Shown: positions 34,801-42,105 of the stretch, piece after piece | Layout of the letters: each line of letters opens with the position of its first letter | Numbering within the stretch: position 1 is the stretch's first letter | Source of the DNA: Catenulispora sp. EB89 | GTDB lineage: Bacteria; Actinomycetota; Actinomycetes; Streptomycetales; Catenulisporaceae | Direction: 5' to 3' | DNA length: 64,000 nt | Assembly (NCBI RefSeq): GCF_041261445.1 | Contig: NZ_JBGCCU010000024.1 | Span: 62,001 to 126,000 of the forward strand | The notes under the pieces: generated by a model | Database searches by the model: none | The model's input: only the letters and a program-made list of their open reading frames with translations | Told to the model about the DNA's origin: nothing | Program-made: the position numbers and the translations under genes

Positions 34801-35887
34801 GTGGAAGGTGACCGCGGCTTCCGGCGCGGCGGCCGGACCGTACGCGGTGTCGGCACAGGCCACGTTGAACGGCAGCGGTCCGTACAGCGACTCCGGCACG
34901 ATGAACATCGCTTACGCCTCGCTGAACGCCGCCTTCAACAACATCGGCATCACCGAAGACGCGAACACGGCGAACGGCAACCTGGACGGCGGCGGGACGA
35001 GCTATTCGTCGCAGGCGCTGTCCGCAGCCGCCGGGATCACGCCGGGGGCGACGCTCACGCACGACGGCGCGACCATCAGCTGGCCGAACGCCGCGCCGGG
35101 GACGAACGACGACGTCGTGGCCTCCGGGCAGACGGTCCCGGTGTCCGGGTCGGGCACGACGCTGTCGGTGGTCGGCACGTCGACGTACGGGGCTTCCTCG
35201 GGGAGCGGGACCGTCATCTACACCGACGGGAGCACGCAGGACTACAGCCTGGGGTTCGCGGACTGGTGGTCCAAGACAGCGGCTCAGGGTACTGACACCA
35301 TCGCCAGCCCGACGTACATCAACGGCACCGGCGGGAAGATCACGCAGGCGGTGAACCTGTACTACGCGGCGATTCCGTTGCAGGCGGGCAAGACGGTGCA
35401 GGCCGTGGTGCTGCCGAATGTCAGCTCGGGTGCGGCGCGGAGTTCGGTGTCGATGCACATCTTCTATGTGGGGGTGTCCGGCAATACGGCGAGTTCGGTG
35501 ATCAGCCTGCGGGCCCATGCGAACAACGACATCGTGACGGCCGACAACGCCGGCGCGTCGCCGCTGATCGCGAACCGGACGGCGGTCGGGCCGTGGGAGT
35601 CCTTCGATCTGATCCACAACGCGGATGGGAGCGTCAGCTTCCGGTCGCACGCCAACAACGACATCGTGACGGCGGACAACGCCGGGGCGTCGCCGCTGAT
35701 CGCCAACCGCACGGCCATCGGACCGTGGGAGGAGTTCGACCTGATCAAGAACTCCGATGGCAGCGTCAGCTTCCGGTCCCATGCCAACAACGACATCGTG
35801 ACCGCTGACAACGCCGGGGCATCGCCGCTGATCGCCAACCGCACGGCCATCGGACCGTGGGAGGAGTTCGACCTCATCACCGACTGA
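31811..35887 (+). CDS. Large secreted GH3 glycosidase, multi-domain
   Basis: A 1358-residue secreted enzyme starting 87 bases after the previous stop, likely the same operon. A signal peptide is followed by GH3 N-domain (MTLAEKAAQL, TVNLDRDPRWGR, AKHYALNN) with nucleophile Asp317 in GYVTSDCGAV, then GH3 C-domain and fibronectin-III-like cap (SFGYGLSYSNF), a BIG2-like Ig domain (VTSTGQVHAVGDGTALI), a NEW3-like domain (VALSVPSGWSAQ), a beta module at about 1036-1215 shared with the GH95-like enzyme, and three fascin-like repeats from residue 1232. SDC rather than SDW at the nucleophile is common in beta-xylosidase-type GH3, so beta-xylosidase, arabinosidase or beta-glucosidase are the options. 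Confidence 0.92.
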   Translation: MRRTTPHRKLLAAGSALVLVCAIAASATSVAAAPAKSAVPTPAASSTPIYLNTSYPFEARAADLVSRMTLAEKAAQLNTTSAPAIPRLGVQQYTYQAEAQHGINYLGADQNSGSVAGNPPVATSFPTNFASSMSWDPALVYQETTAISDEARGLVDKSLFGTGQNNLGPSASDYGSLTFWAPTVNLDRDPRWGRTDEAFGEDPYLVGQMAGAFVNGFQGNSMTGQSLNGYLKAAATAKHYALNNVEQDRTGISSNVSDTDLRDYYTKQFASLIENSHVAGLMTSYNAINGTPSVADTYTANQLAQRTYGFNGYVTSDCGAVGTTYRNFPAGHAWAPPGWTTDDGDTNAIWTNTSTGAKISGAAGGEAYSLRAGTQVNCGGDEFSLQNIQAAISAGILYEGVIDADLTKLFTIRMETGEFDPASQVPYTSITKAQIQSPAHQALATTVADNSLVLLKNGNVSGTNAPLLPATASKLNNVVILGDMANAVTLGDYSGAPTLQVTAVQGLTSAIKAANPNANILFDAAGTSSTATGAATLSSATQTAIKNADLVLLFVGTNQNNAQEGNDRTTLNMPGNYDSLITQTTALGNPKTALVIQSDGPVKISDVQGSVPAILFSGYNGESQGTALADVLLGKQNPSGHLNFTWYADDSQLPAMSNYGLTPGDTSGLGRTYQYFTGTPTYSFGYGLSYSNFSYSAATVDNASPNADGTVNVSFTVTNSGSSAGATVAQLYAGTQFTVSGVQLPNKRLVGFQKTNVLNPGASQQITIPVKISDLSLWNATTMKSVVYDGTYSLQVGASSSDIRSTVNVAVSGAITPKVQYVTVQPESVVYDAGSTIDLTGKNQWIKDDTTGVGSQPQGRDMSVTADNVVEAVNNDQSFVNLANASVSYSSSDPTVATVTSTGQVHAVGDGTALISVTVNGVTGTAPFVVRHTLKLAAPALVTTGGSGTATTTFVNGGTAAETNVAVALSVPSGWSAQATTPATFASVGGGQSVQTTWKVTAASGAAAGPYAVSAQATLNGSGPYSDSGTMNIAYASLNAAFNNIGITEDANTANGNLDGGGTSYSSQALSAAAGITPGATLTHDGATISWPNAAPGTNDDVVASGQTVPVSGSGTTLSVVGTSTYGASSGSGTVIYTDGSTQDYSLGFADWWSKTAAQGTDTIASPTYINGTGGKITQAVNLYYAAIPLQAGKTVQAVVLPNVSSGAARSSVSMHIFYVGVSGNTASSVISLRAHANNDIVTADNAGASPLIANRTAVGPWESFDLIHNADGSVSFRSHANNDIVTADNAGASPLIANRTAIGPWEEFDLIKNSDGSVSFRSHANNDIVTADNAGASPLIANRTAIGPWEEFDLITD
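35504..35887 (+). repeat. Three 132-bp fascin-like module repeats (GH3 gene)
   Basis: Copies begin at 35504, 35636 and 35768, the last ending after DLITD. The second and third copies share more than 50 consecutive identical bases, indicating recent duplication or gene conversion. Confidence 0.93.
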
Positions 35888-35909
35888 GCCAGGGTCCGTA
35901 CCATTCCGG

Positions 35910-35946
35910 GGCTCGTGGGGTCTGCGCTGCGCAGACCCCACGAGCC
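35910..35946. terminator. Long perfect hairpin after the GH3 gene
   Basis: Two perfectly complementary 18-base arms (GGCTCGTGGGGTCTGCGC and its complement) around a single central T, 22 bases past the GH3 stop. It should end the glycosidase operon; no strong T-run follows. Confidence 0.8.
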
Positions 35947-36037
35947 TTCGACTTTGCGGCCGTAATATACGAGACAACAGGAACTAGCCGAGGAGAGCAT
36001 CGTCGCCACGCCGCCGAATCTGCGAGAAGAGGGCCGC

Positions 36038-37222
36038 TTGCGGGTCCTCCAGGTCCTGCTCGCCAGCGCCACGACCAGTCGGCCCGAGCTGGTCCGGCTC
36101 ACCGGGCTGTCCCGCGCGACGGTGTCCGTGCTGGTCGCGGACCTGATCGCGGCCGGGCTGGTGGTGGAGGAGAACGGCGGGAACGGCGGGAGCGGGGCCG
36201 TCGAGCCGGAGAACCGCTCGATGGGCCGTCCGGCGCTGCCGTTGGCGCTCAGCCGTTCCGTCGCGTACGCGATCGGCGCGGACATCGGGCACGCGCATGT
36301 GCGGGTCGCGCTGTGCGACGTGCACGGCACGCCGCTGTGGGAGACGGTCGAGGCCAAGGAGGTCGACCGCGCGCCGCACGAGACCCTCGACCTGGCCGCC
36401 GACCTGGTCCGCCGCGCGATGACCGAGTACGGCGTCCCGCGCGAGCGGGTCCTGGGCCTCGGCGCGGGCATCGCGGCCCCGGTGGACGCGGTCGGCGCGC
36501 TGTCGGCGGAGGGCATCATGCCCGGCTGGACCGGCATCCGCCCCGGCCCCGAACTCGAGCACCGCACCGGCCTGCCCACCGAGATCACGAACGACGCGAA
36601 CGCCGGCGCCCTGGCCGAGCACATGTACGGTGCCGGCCGCGACAGCGCGGACATGGTCTACATCCGCCTGTCCGCCGGCATCGGCGCCGGCGTCATCTCC
36701 GACGGCCGCCTCCAACTCGGCGCCGGCGGCCTGGCCGGCGAGATCGGGCACCTGCCGGCCGTCCACGACGGCCTGGTCTGCCGCTGCGGCAACCGCGGCT
36801 GTCTGGAAACGATCGCGAGCCCGGTGGCCGTGGCCCGCCTGCTCCAGGACAGCTGGGGCGAACCGGTGGCCCCCGCCGACCTCCCGGCCCTGCTGGCGAC
36901 CCGCACCCCGGGTACGGCACGCGTCGTGGAGGACACCGGCGAAGCGGTCGGCCGCGCCCTGGCATCCCTGGTGACACTGATGAACCCGCGCCTGATCGTG
37001 GTCGGCGGCGACCTCGCCACCATCGGCGAGCCGCTGTTCGAACCCATCCGCCGCGGCATCGCCCGCTACGCCCTGCCCTCAGCGGCGAGCCAGGTCACGG
37101 TCGTAGCCGGCCGCCTCGGCTCCGGCGCCGAAGCCCGCGGCGCGGCGGCCCGGGTACTGGCGCGGGCGCCGCAGACGCTGGCGGTGATGAGCGGGGCGGA
37201 AGCCGGAGACCTGGCGGTGTGA
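36038..37222 (+). CDS. ROK-family transcriptional regulator
   Basis: A ROK repressor of at least 394 residues. Winged helix LVRLTGLSRATVSVLVADLIAAG near the N-terminus; then IGADIGHAHVRVAL, NDANAGALAEHMYG, and the full zinc motif GEIGHLPAVHDGLVCRCGNRGCLE (split about residues 231-254), unlike the other ROK protein in this window. TTG 36038 is the first standard start, but the family's N-terminal NLREEGRLRVL pattern continues upstream in frame, where GAGGAG (35990-35995) is followed only by ATC or GTC codons. The true start is therefore uncertain. Directly downstream of the glycosidase cluster, it is the likely sugar-responsive regulator of it. Confidence 0.88.
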   Translation: MRVLQVLLASATTSRPELVRLTGLSRATVSVLVADLIAAGLVVEENGGNGGSGAVEPENRSMGRPALPLALSRSVAYAIGADIGHAHVRVALCDVHGTPLWETVEAKEVDRAPHETLDLAADLVRRAMTEYGVPRERVLGLGAGIAAPVDAVGALSAEGIMPGWTGIRPGPELEHRTGLPTEITNDANAGALAEHMYGAGRDSADMVYIRLSAGIGAGVISDGRLQLGAGGLAGEIGHLPAVHDGLVCRCGNRGCLETIASPVAVARLLQDSWGEPVAPADLPALLATRTPGTARVVEDTGEAVGRALASLVTLMNPRLIVVGGDLATIGEPLFEPIRRGIARYALPSAASQVTVVAGRLGSGAEARGAAARVLARAPQTLAVMSGAEAGDLAV

Positions 37223-37263
37223 GGTCGGCGCGGTGTGAGGTCGGCGCAGTGTGAGGTCGGCGC
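37216..37263 (+). repeat. 16-bp tandem repeat spanning the ROK stop codon
   Basis: Three consecutive units of GGTGTGAGGTCGGCGC (third with one mismatch). The first unit contains the TGA stop of the ROK gene. Confidence 0.85.
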
Positions 37264-37277
37264 GGGGTGAAGCACCG

Positions 37278-38003
37278 TCACCAGGCCACGACTCCGGCGT
37301 CGTCGAAGAATCCGCCGGTCGGTCCGTCGTCGGGCAGGGTCGCGAGGCGAATCGCGATCGCCGCGCCCTCGCGAGGCGTGCGGACCCCCTGGAAGCCGTT
37401 GAGGTCGGTGGCGGTGAAGCCGGGACAGCCGGAGTTGATCAGGATCTTGGTGCCGCTCAGTTCCTTGGCGTACTGGACCGTGACCGCGTTGAGGAAGGTC
37501 TTGGACGCCAGGTACGCGGCGGGAACCGGGCCCATGTCGAGGCCGGGCGTGGTCTGCAGGGTGAGCGAGCCGACGCTGCTGGACATGTTCACGATCCGCG
37601 GCGACGCCGAGGCGCGCAGCAGGGGCAGCATCGCGTTGGTGACGCGGATGACGCCGATCACGTTGGTCTCCACCACGCCCCGGACGGTCGCGGGGTCGAC
37701 CGTGGTGGGCGTCTGCGGAAAGCCGCCGGTGATCGCGGCGTTGTTGACCAGGACGTCGAGCCCGCCGGCGTGGTCGGCGACCAGTTCGGCCGCCGCGGCC
37801 ACGCTCGCGTCGTCCGCCACGTCGAGCGGGACGCCGAACGCGTCGGTCCCGGCCGCACGCAGCTTCTCCACCGCGGTGTCGCGGCGCTGTTGATCCCGCG
37901 CGCCGACGCCGACTCGCCAGCCGAGGGCGCCCAGGCCCGCCGCGATCTCGTATCCGATTCCCTTGTTCGCACCGGTCACCAGTGCGATCGTCTGTTCCCT
38001 CAT
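37278..38003 (-). CDS. Short-chain dehydrogenase/reductase
   Basis: A 241-residue classical SDR. Cofactor motif TGANKGIGYEI at the N-terminus (residues 10-20), NNAAITGG in the middle, and the catalytic Ser (NMSSSVGS) with YLASK. The arrangement, including the longer insertion LQTTPGLDMGPVPA before the active Tyr, resembles the carbonyl reductase-like NADP-dependent SDRs. Substrate unknown. It diverges from a LysR regulator across 105 bases that hold a LysR-type box, so it is likely the regulator's target. Confidence 0.88.
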   Translation of the reverse strand: MREQTIALVTGANKGIGYEIAAGLGALGWRVGVGARDQQRRDTAVEKLRAAGTDAFGVPLDVADDASVAAAAELVADHAGGLDVLVNNAAITGGFPQTPTTVDPATVRGVVETNVIGVIRVTNAMLPLLRASASPRIVNMSSSVGSLTLQTTPGLDMGPVPAAYLASKTFLNAVTVQYAKELSGTKILINSGCPGFTATDLNGFQGVRTPREGAAIAIRLATLPDDGPTGGFFDDAGVVAW

Positions 38004-38059
38004 GGCTTCGATCGTGGTGCGGACTCGGGTGGAGCGTCCAAGACCGACTCGGTGGCCGG

Positions 38060-38078
38060 CGATACCGCACGGATATCG
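38060..38078. promoter_or_regulatory. LysR-type box
   Basis: CGATA-N9-TATCG contains the ATA-N9-TAT (T-N11-A) core of LysR-family binding sites and lies between the divergent SDR and LysR genes. Confidence 0.6.
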
Positions 38079-38108
38079 GACGTGGTGAGCGCCGGATACG
38101 ATGACGCG

Positions 38109-38948
38109 GTGGAGACGCGGGAGCTGCGATACTTCGTCGCCGTCGCGGAGGAGCTGCACTTCGGACGCGCGGCGCAGCGGCTCGCCATGGCGCAGCCGCC
38201 GCTGTCGCGGGCGATCCAGCAGCTCGAACGGCGGCTCGGAGTGGTTCTGCTGCACCGCACTGCCCGCGCGGTCACGTTGACCGAGGCCGGATCCGTACTC
38301 CTGCAGGAGGCCCGGGCCGCGCTCGACGCGGTCGACGCCGCCGAGCGCCGCACCCGTCGCGCCGCCGTCGGACCGCCCGGCGTGGTGCTGGCCACGAAAG
38401 CCGGAGCGTCCAGCGAACTGCTGGCGAAGCTGCTGGACGCCTACGCCGCCGAGCCCGGCGCGGTCGGCGTCGAGGTGGTGCTGTGCGGGCCGGGCGAGCA
38501 GGAACGGCTGCTGCGCGACGGACGTGCCGACGTCGCCCTGCTCCAGCGGCCCTACGACACGACGGCCGGCCTCGACACCGAGGACCTGCACAGCGAACAG
38601 CAGGTCGTGGTCCTGCCCGCGGGGCACCCCCTGGCGGACCGACCCCGAATGTCGCTAGCCGAAGTCAGGACCCTGACAGGCCTGCCCCTGCCGCGCTGGC
38701 CCCGACCGGGCGGCGGCTACCCGGACGGGCCCGGCCCGCAGGTCCGCGACCACACCCAGCTGTTCCAGCTGATCGCGCTCGGACGGGCCTGCGCGGTCGT
38801 GCCCGAGTCCCTCCGAGCCCACCTGCGCGACGATCACGCGACGGTACCGGTGCCGGACGCGCCGACCGTCACGACCGTCATCGCCTGGCCGCCGCACAGC
38901 AGGTCCAAGGCCGTCGCCGACCTGGTCCGCACCGCGACACGGCGCTAG
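38109..38948 (+). CDS. LysR-family transcriptional regulator
   Basis: A 279-residue LysR regulator starting at GTG 38109, which gives the standard METRELRYFVAVAEELHFGR-type N-terminus. Helix-turn-helix RAAQRLAMAQPPLSRAIQQLE, then a periplasmic-binding-like effector domain (LLRDGRADVALLQRP, QQVVVLPAGHPLADRP). GTG codons at 38082 and 38085 are less likely because they lie next to the operator box. It is divergent from an SDR gene, its likely target. Confidence 0.88.
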   Translation: METRELRYFVAVAEELHFGRAAQRLAMAQPPLSRAIQQLERRLGVVLLHRTARAVTLTEAGSVLLQEARAALDAVDAAERRTRRAAVGPPGVVLATKAGASSELLAKLLDAYAAEPGAVGVEVVLCGPGEQERLLRDGRADVALLQRPYDTTAGLDTEDLHSEQQVVVLPAGHPLADRPRMSLAEVRTLTGLPLPRWPRPGGGYPDGPGPQVRDHTQLFQLIALGRACAVVPESLRAHLRDDHATVPVPDAPTVTTVIAWPPHSRSKAVADLVRTATRR

Positions 38949-38953
38949 CCGGA

Positions 38954-40258
38954 CTACAGCTCGTCAAGCCAATCAACCACCGCCTGGATCTCGCTGTCGT
39001 CGACGAGCAGCGCGAAGTGCTCCCCCAACGAAGCGGGGTCCGGTCGTCCACCCAGCACGCCGTAGTAGAGCTCTGCGACCGAATCCGCCCCGTTGATCCT
39101 GCGAAGCTCGGCGATCAGCCGCCGCGTCTTGTCCGCCTTGACCCGCTCGTCGCCGAGCGCCTGCGAGATGCGGATCGGCACCCTGATCTGCTTGGCCGGG
39201 TCGAACCCGTCGACCTGCCTCCAGTAAGCGTTCCAAGCCTTCGCGCGCGGGCTGAGCGGGTCCAGCGTCGGCGAGCAGAAGATCCCGTTCTCCGGTTCGT
39301 CGGCGTCCAGCGGGGCGCGCTCCATCCAGAACGGGTCCAGGCTCAGCTCCCCGCGCGCCTTGGTGTCGAAGTCCTCGCGGTACTTGTCCAGCGCGTCGGG
39401 CTGGAAGATCTCGGCGGCGTCGATGTCCGGGTCGCCGCCGAAGACCCCGTTGCTGAACAGCGCGTAGAAGCCGCCCAGGTCGCCGACGGATTCCGGGTGC
39501 CGGTACGCGAGCAGCAGGCCGGGGTCGTCGAACGGGTTCAGCGTCCCCTTCAGGTTGGAGGCCGGCGCCAGCGCGGCGACGCCCACGAGCGTGCCCCGCA
39601 CCGAGTAAGGATCCGTACTCCGGGTCGCCAGGTGCGCCGCGAACAGCGCGGCCTGGCCGCCCTGCGAGTGGCCGACGATCGCGCAGCGCTCCGACAGCGG
39701 CGGCCGGTCGGTCTGCACCGCCAGTTGCCGGGCCGCCTCGACGATGTCGAGCACGCCGCGTCCCTCCGACTCGCCGAGCAGGTAGGGATGGTTGCCGCGC
39801 GTTCCCAGCCCCTCGTAGTCGGTCATCGCCACGGCCCAGCCGGCGGCCATCAGCCCGCTGAGCAGCCGGTGCGGAGCCCGGTTGATCTTGCGGAGCAGGC
39901 CCAAACCCTCGTCGCCGGGCTCCGCGTCGACGTAGGCGTCCATGGACGGCGCGCACTTGTCGGCGCTCCCGACCGTGCCGTGCGCCCAGCTCACCACCGG
40001 CCATCCGCCGACCGGCGCGCGGCCGTCGGGGAAGGCGATCAGCCCCGAGACCGCGATCGGCTGCCCGAAGCGTGCCTTCGTCCCGCTCGTCGACTGGTAC
40101 AGCACCCGGTACATCGCGCCCGCGCCGGCGACGAACGCGTACTCCCCCGGCTCGATCGGCTCGTACCGGATCAGGTCGCCGGCGCTGCCGGTGACGTCCT
40201 TCTCGGTCTCGATGTAGAACGCGATCTCGGGTTCACGCGGCACGAAATCGTTGGCCAT
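38954..40258 (-). CDS. Lipase-family alpha/beta hydrolase
   Basis: A 434-residue hydrolase of the secretory-lipase (LIP) type. Nucleophile elbow GHSQGGQAALFAAH (about residues 200-213), and downstream YVDAEPGDEGLG and the acid-histidine region GEHFALLVDDSE close to the C-terminus. Members cleave esters of fatty acids or mycolate-like lipids, usually after secretion, but no signal peptide is visible here, so it appears cytosolic or exported by another route. It is convergent with the LysR gene. Confidence 0.82.
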   Translation of the reverse strand: MANDFVPREPEIAFYIETEKDVTGSAGDLIRYEPIEPGEYAFVAGAGAMYRVLYQSTSGTKARFGQPIAVSGLIAFPDGRAPVGGWPVVSWAHGTVGSADKCAPSMDAYVDAEPGDEGLGLLRKINRAPHRLLSGLMAAGWAVAMTDYEGLGTRGNHPYLLGESEGRGVLDIVEAARQLAVQTDRPPLSERCAIVGHSQGGQAALFAAHLATRSTDPYSVRGTLVGVAALAPASNLKGTLNPFDDPGLLLAYRHPESVGDLGGFYALFSNGVFGGDPDIDAAEIFQPDALDKYREDFDTKARGELSLDPFWMERAPLDADEPENGIFCSPTLDPLSPRAKAWNAYWRQVDGFDPAKQIRVPIRISQALGDERVKADKTRRLIAELRRINGADSVAELYYGVLGGRPDPASLGEHFALLVDDSEIQAVVDWLDEL

Positions 40259-40371
40259 GGCAGGTCCCCCTCCGGAGATCGGCAGCTCATCACAGAGCTC
40301 TGATATTCGCGATCCTCGCGACCCGCGTCGGCCGCGTCAAGAGCTCAGCGCATCCGGATGATCGCTAACAG

Positions 40372-41007
40372 TCACCGAGGGACGCGGATCGCTTCCGCGA
40401 CGAGCGAAGGCTTCCGTGGCAACGCCCCGTTCGTCTCGCTCTCCCGGAACGAATCCAGCGCGAGCGCGGCGAACCGCCGGGCCGCCAGCGTCCGGTCGGC
40501 CGGCCGGGACGCCGACAGCCCGCGGCCGGCCTGCAGGACGAGAACGAAGTCGTCCAGCACGAAGTCGTGCCGCAGCCGCCCCGCACGCTTGGCCCGCGCG
40601 GCGAGCTTTTCGAGCTCGCGCAGCAGCGAAGCACGATGCCGGGCGAACACCGGCGCCTCCGGGCTGGCCCACATGAAGGCGTCGATGAACCCCTTGTTCT
40701 GCGCGTTGAGCACGGTCAGGTGCTCGATGACCCACGCGAAGCCGCGCCACGGATCCGGGTCGGCGCATCCGTCCACCACGATCTGCCGACAGGCTCGCAG
40801 CTCGTCCGCGAACACGCCGTCGATGAGCGCCTGCTTGGTCGGAAACCGCCGGTACAGCGTCGCCGGCCCCACCCCGGCGGCCCGCGCGACTTCCCGCATC
40901 GAGGCTTCGAGACCGCGCTCGGAGAACAGCGCGCGAGCGGCCTCCACGATCCGGTCGCGGTTCTCCTGCGCGTCGGCGCGGAGCTTCTGAGTCACTTCTT
41001 CGCTCAT
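40372..41007 (-). CDS. TetR-family transcriptional regulator
   Basis: A 211-residue regulator. Helix-turn-helix ASMREVARAAGVGPATLYRRFPTK (about residues 35-58); the C-terminal part with FAWVIEHLTVLNAQNKGF and ARHRASLLRELEKLAARAKRAG matches the group controlling oxidoreductases and efflux genes. It diverges from a quinone-oxidoreductase-like gene with a perfect operator-like palindrome between them, so it likely represses that gene and itself. Confidence 0.9.
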   Translation of the reverse strand: MSEEVTQKLRADAQENRDRIVEAARALFSERGLEASMREVARAAGVGPATLYRRFPTKQALIDGVFADELRACRQIVVDGCADPDPWRGFAWVIEHLTVLNAQNKGFIDAFMWASPEAPVFARHRASLLRELEKLAARAKRAGRLRHDFVLDDFVLVLQAGRGLSASRPADRTLAARRFAALALDSFRESETNGALPRKPSLVAEAIRVPR

Positions 41008-41024
41008 CGATCTCACTTCCGCTA

Positions 41025-41044
41025 AGTGGACGCAGGCGTCCACT
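41025..41044. promoter_or_regulatory. TetR-type operator palindrome
   Basis: AGTGGACGC-AG-GCGTCCACT: perfect nine-base arms with a two-base centre, 18 bases upstream of the TetR ATG and 54 bases upstream of the reductase ATG. Confidence 0.75.
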
Positions 41045-41097
41045 ACGTTCGAATCGTAGCTGATCAGCGGCTCAAGGCAGATCAACCAGGAGGAGAG

Positions 41098-42105
41098 ATG
41101 ATGCGCGCGATCGTGATCGAGAAGTTCGGAAACCCCTCGGGGATGGCGGTCCGCGAGGTCCCGGATCCGGTGCTCGAAGCGGGCCAGGTCCTGATCGCGC
41201 CCGAGGCGGTCGGGGTCGGCGGGGTCGACGCCGTGATCCGGCGCGGAACCCTCGGCACCTTCGGGTTCGCCGAGGGCCTGATCCCCGGCAGCGAAGTGGC
41301 GGGGCCGGTCACGGCGGTCGGCGACGGCGTCGACCCGGCCTGGATCGGACGCCGCGTATGGGCGTTCACCGGGACCAGCGGGGCCTACGCCGATCTGGCC
41401 ACGGCCGACCTCGACCGCGTCACCGCGCTGCCCGACGGACTGTCCGCCGTCGACGCCGTGACGCTCGGCAGCGCGGCCCCGGTCGCCCACTTCGCGCTGG
41501 CCCACGCGCACTTCACCGCAGGTGAATCAGTGCTCATACGCGGTGCGGCCGGCAGCATCGGCATCGCGGCCGTGGAACTGGCCGCCCGCGGCGGCGCGAG
41601 CGTCGTCGCGGTCACCACCTCCGACGCCGAACGCGGGCGACGGCTGCGTGACCTCGGCGCGACGCTCGTCCTCAACCGGGCCGGACACAGGACCGGCGGC
41701 GAAAGCAGCGACAGTGCCGACAACCGCCAAGCCGACGAGACCGAATCAGACACCTTCGACGTCATCATCGACATCGTCGGCGGCGCGGCCATGCCGGACT
41801 TCATCGACCGCCTCAACCCCAACGGCCGTCTGGTGCTCGTCGGCATCGTGGCGGGCATGCCGCCGGCGGACTTCGGAATGCGGCTGCTGCAGGCGTTCCG
41901 GCAGTCGCGCTCGTTCGCGACGTTCAGCCTCGACACCGTCCCCATCGACACGTGGAACAGCGCCCGCGCCGAGCAGTTCGAGGCCGCCGCAAAGGGCGAC
42001 CTGCATCCCGTCGTCCACCACGTGATGGGACTCCATCAGGCTGCTGACGCGCACCGATTGATGGACGACGGCTCGGTCTTCGGCCGCATCGTCCTCACAC
42101 CGTGA
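41098..42105 (+). CDS. Quinone oxidoreductase-like MDR-family reductase
   Basis: A 335-residue medium-chain reductase/dehydrogenase. The catalytic N-terminal part (IPGSEVAGPVTAVGDGV) lacks zinc ligands, as in NADPH:quinone reductases. The cofactor domain has GAAGSIGIAAVELAARGGA and FDVIIDIVGGAAM. AGGAGGAGAG precedes two successive ATG codons at 41098 and 41101. Likely a one-carbonyl or quinone NADPH reductase, controlled by the divergent TetR protein and induced by electrophiles. The last 11 bases overlap the convergent Pht5-like gene. Confidence 0.88.
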   Translation: MMRAIVIEKFGNPSGMAVREVPDPVLEAGQVLIAPEAVGVGGVDAVIRRGTLGTFGFAEGLIPGSEVAGPVTAVGDGVDPAWIGRRVWAFTGTSGAYADLATADLDRVTALPDGLSAVDAVTLGSAAPVAHFALAHAHFTAGESVLIRGAAGSIGIAAVELAARGGASVVAVTTSDAERGRRLRDLGATLVLNRAGHRTGGESSDSADNRQADETESDTFDVIIDIVGGAAMPDFIDRLNPNGRLVLVGIVAGMPPADFGMRLLQAFRQSRSFATFSLDTVPIDTWNSARAEQFEAAAKGDLHPVVHHVMGLHQAADAHRLMDDGSVFGRIVLTP

